Assembly (NCBI RefSeq): GCF_003315245.1
Contig: NZ_QNRT01000002.1
Location: 790,206 to 854,205 of the forward strand
Direction: 5' to 3'
DNA length: 64,000 nt
Source of the DNA: Arenicella xantha
GTDB lineage: Bacteria; Pseudomonadota; Gammaproteobacteria; Arenicellales; Arenicellaceae
Position 1 is the first letter of the stretch. Each line of letters starts with the position of its first letter. The translations under genes and the position numbers were made by a program. Below, in pieces: positions 9,158-19,200 of the stretch. The notes beneath the pieces were generated by a model. The model had not been told where the DNA came from. It did not search any database and worked only from the letters and a program-made list of their open reading frames with translations.

Positions 9158-9688
9158 ATGAAAACTTTAAAACGACACCTAGTACTAGGCTTTATTGCAT
9201 TACTACTAAGCAACCCAGCTTATGCCATTGCACAAGGTCAAATCGATTTTGCTGATTTGTCTTCCTTTTACGGAGAGCCGAAGGTCGAAATCAATCTAAG
9301 CGCTAGTCTCATGAAAATCATCGGCAGCTTTGCTGACGAAGAAGAAGACCCAGAAGTGGCTAATATCTTGGCAAACCTCGAATCGATCAAAGTGCGTGTA
9401 TACAACTTAAATGGTGAACTTGAAAAAGCCAACTCAACAATCGACCGAGTGAGCGGTGAACTCAAAACCGACAACTGGGAAACGCTAGTAACGGTGAATA
9501 ACAATGAAGAGAACCAAAAGGTAAGAATCTTTAGTAAATCGACGCTCAACGTGATTGATGGCGTCGTGGTGATGGTGGTGTCTCCTGAAAAAGACGGTGG
9601 AGAAGCGGTGTTTATAAATATCGTTGGAGAGATCGACCCTGACAATATCGCCAAGGTTACCGAAAAACTCGACATTGAAATTAACTAA
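9158..9688 (+). CDS. DUF4252 domain protein (first copy)
   Basis: A 176-residue exported protein with a signal peptide ending near AYA (residues 21-23). A DUF4252 domain follows, with VRVYNL, NWETLVTVNN and a C-terminal EAVFINIVGEIDP stretch. DUF4252 proteins are small periplasmic or lipoprotein-like products of unknown function that often sit beside ECF sigma factors. It follows the putative anti-sigma gene by 33 bp, with GAGAGGA before the ATG, and is probably in the same operon. Confidence 0.82.
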   Translation: MKTLKRHLVLGFIALLLSNPAYAIAQGQIDFADLSSFYGEPKVEINLSASLMKIIGSFADEEEDPEVANILANLESIKVRVYNLNGELEKANSTIDRVSGELKTDNWETLVTVNNNEENQKVRIFSKSTLNVIDGVVVMVVSPEKDGGEAVFINIVGEIDPDNIAKVTEKLDIEIN

Positions 9689-9723
9689 GCCAACGATTCA
9701 CACAACCACTATCTATCAAGCCT

Positions 9724-10287
9724 ATGAAAGCCTTAAAAATTAGTTTAATCGTGCTTGCTTCACTGTTGTTGATTAGCGGTGCAGGATACCTATATGCATC
9801 GAGTGGCGTTAAGTCCAAACCAGGTTATGCCAAGCTGGCGAGCCCACAAGGACACTCAGTTAACGCTTCAATCTCTCTCAATATTGGGCCTGGCGGCGTC
9901 GCGCCAGTTCGTTGGTTGGTGGAGAAATTCATTGCGAGTTCAGAGCAACAACATGAACTGCCAGAACGGATTTTCCAGCGCGTATTAAAAGACCTAGAAG
10001 GTGTGCAGCTGCGGGTTTATGAAATTGGTCATAACCGCCCAGCATTTGATCAAGCTATTGCTGAATCCGTCGCGGCATTGAAGCAAAAGAATTGGCAAAC
10101 GCTGGCGACAATTCGAGATGAAGATGAGCATGTCGTGGTGATGCACACTGGGAACGATGAACAAATTGACGGTCTGTCGATTATGCTCAGCTCGCACGAC
10201 AACGCTGTGTTTCTCAATTTAATCGGCCGGTTCAATACGCAAACCATTGCCGCTGCAGTAAATGAATTAAATCGAGATAAGCTGTAG
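9724..10287 (+). CDS. DUF4252 domain protein (second copy)
   Basis: This 187-residue paralogue of the preceding gene has a membrane-anchoring or signal segment at residues 5-25 and a related domain. LRVYEIG, NWQTLATIRDED and NAVFLNLIGRFN align with the equivalent motifs of the first copy. The two copies are diverged rather than recently duplicated. The gene starts 35 bp after its neighbour's stop and is the last of the sigma operon before a hairpin. It may be a sensor or a regulated output of the sigma factor; no catalytic residues are evident. Confidence 0.8.
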   Translation: MKALKISLIVLASLLLISGAGYLYASSGVKSKPGYAKLASPQGHSVNASISLNIGPGGVAPVRWLVEKFIASSEQQHELPERIFQRVLKDLEGVQLRVYEIGHNRPAFDQAIAESVAALKQKNWQTLATIRDEDEHVVVMHTGNDEQIDGLSIMLSSHDNAVFLNLIGRFNTQTIAAAVNELNRDKL

Positions 10288-10302
10288 TTACGCCGAACAC
10301 TA

Positions 10303-10342
10303 AACACTTCGCTTCGTATTAATCCATGTAAAGCGAAGTGTT
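10303..10342. terminator. Hairpin between convergent DUF4252 and rdgC genes
   Basis: A 12-bp perfect inverted repeat (AACACTTCGCTT / AAGCGAAGTGTT) with a 16-base loop, about 16 bp after the DUF4252 stop codon. It may serve both convergent genes. The U-tract is short on each strand. Confidence 0.5.
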
Positions 10343-10397
10343 AAAGTCCACTGACCGCAAGCTAGCAAGCTTCGAGTGGATCAATCGAGTTTAGAAA

Positions 10398-11306
10398 TTA
10401 AGCGTTATCGTCGACACCACCAAATGCTTCACTCATCGCGCTGATAAACGCAGACAATTCGAGAGCCATAACCGAGAACTCAATATCAAATTGATCTGCC
10501 GCTGAGCCACCGCTGTGATTGTCCGCTTGTTCGGTTATCTCGTTACCATAGCGAATACGCTTAAAGCAGAATTGATCATCAATAATGCACTCAATACTGT
10601 CTTTCCAGTTAACCACTAGCTTAGCTACCTGCAGGCCCGAATCGATATGTCGGCTGACTTCATCAATCCATAAGTCCTGATGTTTAAACTTAACGCTGCG
10701 GCCGTCCTCCAGTGAAGTAAGTTCACACTCTTCGCCCACTTCAATATCGGCTGGAATCTCACCACCGGTCAACCAGTCAGTAAGCACTGCACGAGGAGTG
10801 TTTACCGGCGTTAGCGGAACAGTCTTGAGCGTGCCGATTGCCTCACGCAATGCGCTAAGTAGTTCCTCTGCTCGATTTGCCGAACTGGTATCAACCACAA
10901 GCAACTGATTCTTGGTGTCGATATAAGCAAAATCATATGAAGACTTTACTAACGCAGCCGGCATCAATGAAAAGATAATCTCTTCTTTCAAAGATTGTTT
11001 TTCGGCGCGTCCGACAGAGCGCGCTTCACGTTCGGCGATCTCCGCAACTTTTTCGTCAAGTGTTTCTTTTACAATAGCCCCAGGCAATACCTTCTCCTGA
11101 CGCTTCATACAAATCATTATGTAGCCGTTGGCGGCATGCACATATTCGCTACCATCACGGCCAAGTGGTTGGGTCCAACCATACTTAACAGGTTCTAGGT
11201 TGCCGCACGGTGTAAATTCAAATTGGGCAAGTGCTTCGTTAAGTTCTTCAGGTGTATGTTTGACACTATCATTAAGGCGGTATATGCGTAGATTTTTAAA
11301 CCACAT
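10398..11306 (-). CDS. rdgC: Recombination-associated protein RdgC
   Basis: RdgC is a nucleoid-associated protein that forms a ring dimer around duplex DNA and limits RecA-promoted recombination. The 302-residue length fits the family. The N-terminus MWFKNLRIYRL and the segments YGWTQPLGRDG, ANGYIMICMKRQEKVLPG and SLMPAALVKSS are characteristic. It stands alone, with a 465-bp spacer upstream and a convergent neighbour downstream. The ATG at 11306 gives the canonical MWF start. No strong ribosome site precedes it. Confidence 0.95.
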   Translation of the reverse strand: MWFKNLRIYRLNDSVKHTPEELNEALAQFEFTPCGNLEPVKYGWTQPLGRDGSEYVHAANGYIMICMKRQEKVLPGAIVKETLDEKVAEIAEREARSVGRAEKQSLKEEIIFSLMPAALVKSSYDFAYIDTKNQLLVVDTSSANRAEELLSALREAIGTLKTVPLTPVNTPRAVLTDWLTGGEIPADIEVGEECELTSLEDGRSVKFKHQDLWIDEVSRHIDSGLQVAKLVVNWKDSIECIIDDQFCFKRIRYGNEITEQADNHSGGSAADQFDIEFSVMALELSAFISAMSEAFGGVDDNA

Positions 11307-11771
11307 AGATTATTTTATCTCAGGTTAATGGGCGGATTTAGCTCCGCCGCTGTTTTTATATTTCAGACGTAATGCGTTTTCGAATTAGGAATAATTGTTA
11401 ATATTTTCAATTAGTTAAAAATAAAAACCTTATTCACAACAAGGCACATCTCAGACAATCGACATTCCTAATTAGCCTAACAACTCCGGTTGTCACCGGT
11501 GAAAACGGTCGCGCAGTCTAGCACAGCGCGCTGCAAAAACCCGCTTACAAATTGATTAGATACAACACCATTTAACAAAGGCAATTAGACCGAGTACATG
11601 AGTCTTCAGTGAGCCGTTTTCTGCACAACTTAGAAGACTCAAATTAAGCGAGATATCCTTTGTCACGGCGAGTTGCAGCACAGCTGCTTCAGTTTTGATA
11701 TTTGCCAAGCGTTACCAGGCTAAGTATTCTCTAACAACGTCAGTAAACAGCTAATTCACCACGCACGCACC
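11307..11771. other. 465-bp intergenic region with a small hairpin
   Basis: Divergent spacer between rdgC (minus) and a HAD phosphatase (plus). A hairpin, GGCGGA (11331-11336) with TCCGCC (11343-11348), is followed on the plus strand by TGTTTTT, so it looks like a short terminator. No plus-strand gene precedes it, and on the minus strand it would lie in the rdgC leader. I see no gene or RNA in the remainder. Confidence 0.35.
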
Positions 11772-12440
11772 ATGAAAACCCCTGCGCTTATTTTTGATCA
11801 CGATGGAACCCTGGTAGACAGCGAGCTGTTGCACTTTGAATGTTGGCGCGAGGTGATGGCTGAATATGATGTAATCGTCAGTGAACAAGAGTACATCCGT
11901 GATCACAATGGCATTCCCACGCTACGCAATGCGGAGGTGTTTATAGAGACATATTCATTGTCGCTCGAACCCGCTCAATTGTGCGCAATAAAGCAATCCC
12001 TATTTACTACTCGGTCATTAGCAACACCGAGCCCACTGATGCCGACGGTTCTCAAAACATTGCAAGCCGCCAGTGCCGCTGGTTACCCAATGGCCATCGC
12101 CACTGGTGCTGAACGTGCAGACATTGAACGCAGCATGAGCGCTCATCAATTGGCGCATTACTTTACAACAACCGCGACTCGCTCCGAGGTAACACTCGGC
12201 AAGCCTGCGCCAGATGTTTATCTACTTGCTTGTGAAAGACTTCAGGTCGAACCCGCACGCGGAGTAGCCTTTGAAGACACTGCCGCTGGTGTAATGTCAG
12301 CTAAAGCAGCGGGCCTTATTTGCATTGCTATACCCAATCGTTTCTCAATGCACCAAGACTTAAGCCAAGCAGATGCGCAGTGTGACTGTTTATATGCCGC
12401 GTATCAGTTAGCGCCCCAGTTAATGGATTCTTCACCGTAA
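11772..12440 (+). CDS. HAD-superfamily phosphatase (beta-phosphoglucomutase-like)
   Basis: This 222-residue HAD subfamily IA hydrolase has all four motifs. DHDGT has nucleophile Asp9 and acid/base Asp11; ATGAE is motif II; the Lys of GKPAPDVY is motif III; FEDTAAGVMSAKAAG is motif IV. A helical cap lies between motifs I and II. These enzymes act on small phosphorylated metabolites such as sugar phosphates, and the true substrate cannot be told from sequence. The next gene starts 78 bp downstream on the same strand with its own ribosome site. Confidence 0.85.
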   Translation: MKTPALIFDHDGTLVDSELLHFECWREVMAEYDVIVSEQEYIRDHNGIPTLRNAEVFIETYSLSLEPAQLCAIKQSLFTTRSLATPSPLMPTVLKTLQAASAAGYPMAIATGAERADIERSMSAHQLAHYFTTTATRSEVTLGKPAPDVYLLACERLQVEPARGVAFEDTAAGVMSAKAAGLICIAIPNRFSMHQDLSQADAQCDCLYAAYQLAPQLMDSSP

Positions 12441-12517
12441 TATTGAAACCAAGGTTGCTTAGAACACGGTATAGTAACCATTCAAGATTGTCGAAATTTA
12501 CAACTAGTGAGGTACCT

Positions 12518-12784
12518 ATGAGTGGTAAACAACTGCATGATTTACTGGAACAACTAAAAGAACAGCACCGCGGCTCAGGCATGGTTGATTCTGAGTATCA
12601 ACAACATTTAGATGAGATTATTGGCTCACTCGAAAAACAAGCGTTAAACCCAGAAGCATTTGATCAGTATTCCGATCTAAACGATCGAATTCGTAATTTG
12701 GTGGTAGAAATTGAAACCGACCATCCTACAGTTAAGACAGTTCTAGATAGCATTCGTGAGGTGCTACGGAATTTTAGAGTGTAA
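12518..12784 (+). CDS. DUF4404 family protein
   Basis: An 88-residue acidic, all-helical cytoplasmic protein of the DUF4404 family. It carries MSGKQLHDLLEQLKEQH at the start, EIIGSLEKQALNPE in the middle and IRNLVVEIETDHPTVK near the end. The frame is open upstream to an ATG at 12443, but GTGAGGT directly before the ATG at 12518 and the family's usual N-terminus favour this start. The function of the family is not known. Confidence 0.8.
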   Translation: MSGKQLHDLLEQLKEQHRGSGMVDSEYQQHLDEIIGSLEKQALNPEAFDQYSDLNDRIRNLVVEIETDHPTVKTVLDSIREVLRNFRV

Positions 12785-12819
12785 AATATTTTTAGCAAGC
12801 CGAGCGAGCAGTCTCAACT

Positions 12820-13698
12820 CTAAACGCGATTCACATCCACTGACACGCTAAGGCTATGGCCTCGACCACCACCGAACACCACACCTTTTAGCGGTGTCAC
12901 GTCAGTGTAATCACGGCCCCAAGCAGTAACGATATGTTGTTCACCTGGAATCGAGTTATTGGTTGGGTCAAACTCGAACCAACCCTCGCCCGGCGAATAC
13001 ACTTCAAACCACGCATGCGTGGCATCAGAACCAACCAACTTGGTTTGCCCCGGCGGAGGTAGCGTTTCGAGATAGCCTGACACGTAGCGCGCGGGATAGC
13101 CCAAAGAACGTAAGCAGGCGATTGCCAAGTGGGCAAAGTCTTGACAGACCCCCTTGCGGTGTTTGAACACCTCACTCACCGGGGTACTGACGCCAGAGAA
13201 TCCAGGGTCAAAGCTGAACTGATCGTATATGTGCGCACTTAGCTCTCGCACCGACGACAAGAATGGCCGGTCATCATCGAGGAATGGTGTCGCAAAATCT
13301 GCCAACTGTTGATCAAACGCAATCATCGGTGATGCTAGAACATATTCGCGTGCCAACAGTGTTTCAAGTTCTTTTGAGCTGGCTAGGCGGTCACGCACCT
13401 GTGCACAGGTGCTACCGATATTCAAACTTGGCCAGTCAGCTGCCGCGCGCACATCAACTTGGCTCGTGGCTACCACCTCGAGAGTCTGATGTGAGTTCTC
13501 CACGGTAAAGTGAAATGCTTGATTACCGAAATAATCCTCTCGCGTCATCGACGTAGCAACTTGCGGGCTCACGCTCACCTGGTTACTTAAACACTGCTGA
13601 CGAGCGGTGGTACGCGGAATCAAATAACCCAGATTCATTGCTTGGGTTACCGCTACAGGATATTGGTAACGCGTGACATGTCTTATGCTATAACGCAT
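12820..13698 (-). CDS. Transglutaminase-like protein (first of three)
   Basis: A 292-residue cytoplasmic protein with a bacterial transglutaminase N-terminal domain (MRYSIRHVTRYQYPVAV) and a transglutaminase-like core. The catalytic triad is visible: Cys in GVCQDFAHLAIA, His in DATHAWFEVY and Asp in FEFDPTNN. Such enzymes may act as peptidases or crosslinkers. Its ATG shares one base with the stop of the upstream ATP-grasp/alpha-E gene (TAATG), so the two are coupled. Cluster context suggests it processes or crosslinks peptides modified by the adjacent ATP-grasp enzyme; this is inference. Confidence 0.88.
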   Translation of the reverse strand: MRYSIRHVTRYQYPVAVTQAMNLGYLIPRTTARQQCLSNQVSVSPQVATSMTREDYFGNQAFHFTVENSHQTLEVVATSQVDVRAAADWPSLNIGSTCAQVRDRLASSKELETLLAREYVLASPMIAFDQQLADFATPFLDDDRPFLSSVRELSAHIYDQFSFDPGFSGVSTPVSEVFKHRKGVCQDFAHLAIACLRSLGYPARYVSGYLETLPPPGQTKLVGSDATHAWFEVYSPGEGWFEFDPTNNSIPGEQHIVTAWGRDYTDVTPLKGVVFGGGRGHSLSVSVDVNRV

Positions 13699-16232
13699 TA
13701 GTTTAGGTTACCAACGTACTCGACCAACTGTTGCGGGCCGGCGGCTTGGGTAAAGTACTCAACGCTTAGCGCATTATATGCATCGCCTAACAGCTTATGT
13801 ATCTGACCGCATAATTGATCTAATTCCATGCGTGATTCTGAGACCGCATCAGCGATGCTAAGTTGACTAATTTTGCTCAACTGAACTTTGCTCTGCGCTT
13901 CCATTACAAAACGTAGCTGCGCACTCAATTCGGTGGTACGTCGCTCTCGCGGCAACGCGTAGATTGTATTGACGATGCTCTTCAGTTGGTATTCGATTGA
14001 GCGCGGATTACTAGCGTCCATTAAGACCAATTCCAACATATAGTTGGTTTTCAGCGCACCGCCAAAACGCCTGCGATACGAAATTAGCGACTCAACGCTC
14101 ATACCCAAAGTCTCAAGAGTGATCGATTCTTGAAAATCACCTAGGCGAGAAAACAACAAGGCACGCAGTAGACTCGCGGTTTGCGACGCACGCTCCATAC
14201 GGCGACCTAACTCCACGAATAACCAACCGGTGTCACGTATCATACTTTCGTTTACAATACCCGCAAGCGCCAACAAATTTGATAGTAGTGGCCCTAACGG
14301 TTCTTCCGGAGCACTCAAAAAATCGCCACTTAAATCACTTGCTAGCATGTCAAGCTCGTCGGTGATTTGGTTAATAATACGTTGGCTATCAGATGACAAT
14401 AGTCCCGGCAGTTGTTCCGCGCAGGCTATTAGCGCCGTTACACTGTGAGCGACACTACCAATTCGATTCTGGTCGAGCAAAATACTCAGCAACTCCGAAT
14501 TAGGATTATTAAGCAGCTCCGAATTATTGACGAAACCTGGGTACGTTGAGGTAATGTGTGTAGCCGCTTTCAGCATTGTCGCTCGGCAGGTTTGTGGTAA
14601 TGACTGCACACCATTGAGCTGGATAAATAGAGTTCTAACATAGCGCAAGCTAGTTTCAGCTCGCTCCATATATCTCCCCATCCAGAACAAATTCTCAACC
14701 ACGCGGCTCGGCAACTCCGCGCCTTCTGTGTAGCCACTAACCACACCTAATTGTGCCGACAAAATTTCGTGTTTCTCGGGTTCCGATGCGGTAACCCAAG
14801 TATCCTTACTGAACGAACCGAGATGATTGGCAATAGTGGTCGCCGATTCAGTTGCCCCAACTCGAGTTAATCCACCGGGCAATACTCGGTAAGAGGCGTC
14901 TTCAGAAGCCACCGCGAAACTACGCAAAATAATGGGGCGACTCACCACTTCTTGCTGATCTAACGTGGGCACATGCGAGGGGGTTAATTTCTCCTGAGCC
15001 ACGTAATTCTGCGGCTGCGATTTTATCAGGCCTGTTAGTTCGTTGACTTGCTGGTCACTCAACTCAGACACGACTTTACTATTTAGCCCAATACCACGTG
15101 CTACCGACTTGACCACCAAGTCGTCAAGATTGGCAAGCACAAACTGATAATCATCTTGGTCACCACACCACCACGTTTTAGCCGACTCAAGCCGTAATGG
15201 GCGGCCAAGAAAGTGTTTGCTTATGTCAGGTAGAAATCGATACAAAACTGGGTTTTCCATAAAACCTGAGCCAAGCGGGTTAGCAATAGCCACGTTGCCA
15301 GCGCGTGCAACCTGTAACAGTCCAGGCAAGCCAAGTTTGGAATCTGGGCGTAACTCAACAGGGTCACAATACAATTCATCAACACGACGCAAAATGACGT
15401 CCACGCGCGTCAGCCCCTTTAGGGTTCGCATCCACACATATCCGTTGCGTACTACTAGGTCGCCACTCTGAACGAGACTGAAGCCCAAATAATTAGCCAG
15501 AAACGCGTGTTCAAAATACGTTTCATTATAAGGCCCAGGCGTTAACACTACGATTCTAGGCGAGTCTACTTGCGGCGCTAGGCTGATTAGCTTTTGCCGC
15601 AACACCTGGAAAAAACTGGTGAGCCGATGCACTTGATTCTCGCGCAGCAAGCTAGGGAGTACGCGCCCCATAACATTGCGATTTTCCAGTGCATACCCTA
15701 AGCCACTTGGCGCTTGCAAACGGTCAGAACTAATGCACATACGACCATTGTCGCGGCGAATCATGTCAACGCCATGAACAATGATTTGGTTGTCACCAGG
15801 TAAGCTTAAGCCTTGGCAAGAACGCAAAAAGCTTTGGTGTCCGAACACTAATTCTGGCGGCAATAGGCTGCGCGAAATAATCTCACGCTTACCGTAAAGG
15901 TCGCTGAAAATAAGATTGAACAACTCAGCTCTCTCTTGCAAACCGGCTTCAATCTCAACCCATTCAGCGCTGGGAATCAGCAGCGGCAATAGATCGAGTC
16001 CCCATGCCTGATGTCGCGAACTCGATGCGTAAGTATTATAGCTAGCACCATCTTCTCGCAGTATTCGAGCGGCTTTATGCTGGCGTTCACGTATTTCACC
16101 GACACCAAGCGTTGCCATACTGTCGAGCAGATAGCGCCAATCGGCCTTCAAGTTGCCATCTGCCTGAAATGCTTCATCGATGCGCGCATCGGGCACTTTA
16201 TAGTCAGTCAAACGCTGGGGTATCGTATTCAT
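13698..16232 (-). CDS. Circularly permuted ATP-grasp / alpha-E fusion protein
   Basis: This 844-residue protein joins two domains often encoded separately. Residues ~60-480 are a circularly permuted ATP-grasp (DUF404/DUF407 type) with LFNLIFSDLYG, HGVDMIRRDNG and CISSDRLQAPSGLGYALENR spread over the region. Residues ~510-830 are the helical alpha-E domain, with ENLFWMGRYMERAE and GRRMERASQTASLLR. ATP-grasp ligases of this class are predicted to form amide bonds on peptides. It is flanked by transglutaminase genes on the same strand and coupled to one of them. No target peptide gene is recognisable nearby. Confidence 0.9.
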   Translation of the reverse strand: MNTIPQRLTDYKVPDARIDEAFQADGNLKADWRYLLDSMATLGVGEIRERQHKAARILREDGASYNTYASSSRHQAWGLDLLPLLIPSAEWVEIEAGLQERAELFNLIFSDLYGKREIISRSLLPPELVFGHQSFLRSCQGLSLPGDNQIIVHGVDMIRRDNGRMCISSDRLQAPSGLGYALENRNVMGRVLPSLLRENQVHRLTSFFQVLRQKLISLAPQVDSPRIVVLTPGPYNETYFEHAFLANYLGFSLVQSGDLVVRNGYVWMRTLKGLTRVDVILRRVDELYCDPVELRPDSKLGLPGLLQVARAGNVAIANPLGSGFMENPVLYRFLPDISKHFLGRPLRLESAKTWWCGDQDDYQFVLANLDDLVVKSVARGIGLNSKVVSELSDQQVNELTGLIKSQPQNYVAQEKLTPSHVPTLDQQEVVSRPIILRSFAVASEDASYRVLPGGLTRVGATESATTIANHLGSFSKDTWVTASEPEKHEILSAQLGVVSGYTEGAELPSRVVENLFWMGRYMERAETSLRYVRTLFIQLNGVQSLPQTCRATMLKAATHITSTYPGFVNNSELLNNPNSELLSILLDQNRIGSVAHSVTALIACAEQLPGLLSSDSQRIINQITDELDMLASDLSGDFLSAPEEPLGPLLSNLLALAGIVNESMIRDTGWLFVELGRRMERASQTASLLRALLFSRLGDFQESITLETLGMSVESLISYRRRFGGALKTNYMLELVLMDASNPRSIEYQLKSIVNTIYALPRERRTTELSAQLRFVMEAQSKVQLSKISQLSIADAVSESRMELDQLCGQIHKLLGDAYNALSVEYFTQAAGPQQLVEYVGNLN

Positions 16233-16270
16233 TTAATATACGTGTAAAAACAGTAAAGTCGCCAAGCTAA

Positions 16271-19200
16271 TCAACTGCCGATGATTTGCTGCTTGCGCAA
16301 ATCAAGCATATGGGGATACTCGTCGGGCGACTCCTCTAACGGCGGCGCCATTGGTTTAGGCTCGTAATAATGCTCAAAAAACTCGCGCAACAAACCCTGC
16401 GAGTCTGTGGCCGGCACACTACCAGGTGTATGTCCAAAATCCCAAAAACGATTGACTCGACGTGATTCCGCCTCCAATGCGTTTAGCGGATAAGTGTCGT
16501 AGCTACGACCACCAGGATGCGTGACATGATAAGAGCAACCACCAATCGCTTTGCCGTTCCATGTATCGATAATATCAAACACTAACGGCGCATGAACGCC
16601 AATTGTAGGATGCAAGGCCGAGGGCGGCTGCCATGCGCGGTAACGCACCGATGCCACATACTGACCCTGCCGACCTGTACTTTGCAATGGTAAACGTCGA
16701 CCATTGCACACCACGATATGCCGGCCATCAGTGAGACCATCAACTTTGACTTGCAGTCGCTCTACTGATGAGTCCACATAGCGCGCCGTGCCAAAACTAC
16801 CAATTTCCTCACCTAACACATGCCACGGTTCTACCGCCCAACGTAAACCAAGTTTGATGTCGCCTACTTGCAGACGTCCGTAATGCGGAAACCTAAACTC
16901 TTCAAACGGGGCTAGCCACTCCAGATCAAACGGATAGCCATGATCGTTTAAGTCCTGCACTACGTCTTTAATATCGCTCCAGACATAGTGCGGCATCAAG
17001 AAACGATCATGTAACTGAGTTCCCCAGCGCACTAACGGCTTTTTATAGGGTTGGTTCCAGAAGCGTGCAACTAACGCTCGTAACAATAAGGTTTGGACTA
17101 ACGCCATACGTGAATGCGGAGGCATTTCAAAACCTCGAAACTCGAGAATGCCCTGGCGACCACTACTGGTGCCTGGCGCGTAGAGCTTATCGATGCAAAA
17201 TTCGGCGCGATGGGTATTACCAGTGATATCAATCAACAAATTACGCAATAAACGGTCGACCAACCACGGTTGCTCGACATCGCCATCGGGCATCTGTTGA
17301 AACGCGATTTCTAGCTCATAAAGCATTTCATCACGCCCTTCATCAACGCGCGGCGATTGACTAGTTGGCCCAATAAACATGCCTGAAAACAAATACGACA
17401 AACCTGGATGATGCTGCCAATACGTCACCAAACTCCGAACTAAGTCGGGACGACGTAGTAGCGGCGAATCACTCGGGGAAGCCCCGCCTAGGGTAATGTG
17501 ATTGCCACCACCGGTTCCAGTATGACGACCATCGTGCATGAATTTTTCAGTCGCTAGCCGAGTTAAACGCGCCTCTTCATACAGGACAGTAGTGTTCTCA
17601 ACCAGTTCCTGCCAGTTATTTGCGGGGTTAATATTTACCTCGATCACGCCAGGATCAGGCGTAACCAACAACTTTTCAATCCGTGCATCTTTGGGCGGTT
17701 CATAGCCTTCAATAATTACCGGCACCGCAAGTTGATTCGCCGTGTGTTCAATTAAGTTAATTAACTCAAGGTAGTGCTCCAACTGCTCAAGTGGAGGCAT
17801 AAAAACATAGACTTTGCCGTCACGCGGTTCGATGCACAAAGAAGTCCGAATTGGCGCGATGGTTTTTTGCTTGGGGCTGGTTTTTTGCTTGGGGCTGGTT
17901 TTTTGCTTATGACTCGTTGTCACGGGGTCTCGAGCTACAACACTTGATATCACATTATTACTGGAGCCATCACTTGGCGCGGTTAAATGCGCCAGTGGTT
18001 CACGCTGCTCAAACGGATCACGCTCAGGCTCTCGTTCATTATCATCGGGAGTTTGTAATGAATTGAGTGGTAAGCGCAACCCCATTGGCGAATCACCAGG
18101 AATCAGCACCACGCGCTCAGCGCGCAACTTCCATTTAGAACTAGTCCAGGTTGCCGCTTGCTCGTCCCACTTTATTGGCAACACATAGCCGGCTTCGGCA
18201 TCAACGCCTTGACGCAGTATACGGGCGATACGAGCACGCTCTAAACCATCTTTAGCTTTCGCGCTGTACGGGTCAATACCGGCCGGCAAACTTTCTTCGC
18301 GCCAAATATAATACAACGCATCTTCAAACGCTGGGTTGACAAACTGTTCGCCGACTCCTGAGCGTTTTGCCAAGGCCGAAGCAAATTTTTGTGCGTGATC
18401 AATCGTGAAACCATAGTCTTTATCTATGCGCCCGAGCAATTCAGCATTATGCCAAATCGGCTGCTGATCCTTGCGCCAAAAGCAACCCAAGGCCCAACGC
18501 GGCACTTCTTCGCCAGGGTACCATTTGCCTTGCCCATAATGTAGCAAGCCATTCGGCGCAAAGCGGTCGCGCAGTCGCAACAGCAATTTTTTAGCCAGAT
18601 CGAGCTTATCTTGGCCTAACGCCTCAGTGTTCCACTGACCTGACTCCATATCATCAATTGACACAAAAGTAGGCTCGCCGCCCATGGTCAGCCGTACGTC
18701 GTTGTCGACTAGGTCTTGTTCTACTAAATTACCCAAGGCCAATATGCTTTGCCATTGATCTTCGGTGTAAGGCTTGGTCACCCGAGGATCTTCCAAGATG
18801 CGCGTAACCACGTTGCTGTAGGAGAATTCAACCTCGCACTTACCGGTGGCGCCGGTAATCGGCGCAGCGGAAATGGGCTCTGGCGTGCACGCCAGCGGTA
18901 TATGGCCCTCACTAGTGAACAAACCTGAGGTTGGATCAAGCCCAACCCAACCCGCGCCCGGAAGATAGACCTCACACCAAGCATGTAGGTCAGTAAAATC
19001 TTCTGCTGGACCGCTGGGACCTTCAAGCGATTCGATATCCGGCGCTAATTGCACTAAGTACCCTGAAGCGAAGCGCGCCGCTAAACCGAGGTTACGCAAA
19101 ATTTGCACCAGCAACCAAGCCGTGTCGCGGCACGAGCCCACTTTACTCGTCAATGTTTCGTGAGGTGTTTGTACACCTGGCTCAAAGCGCAAGGAGTAGT

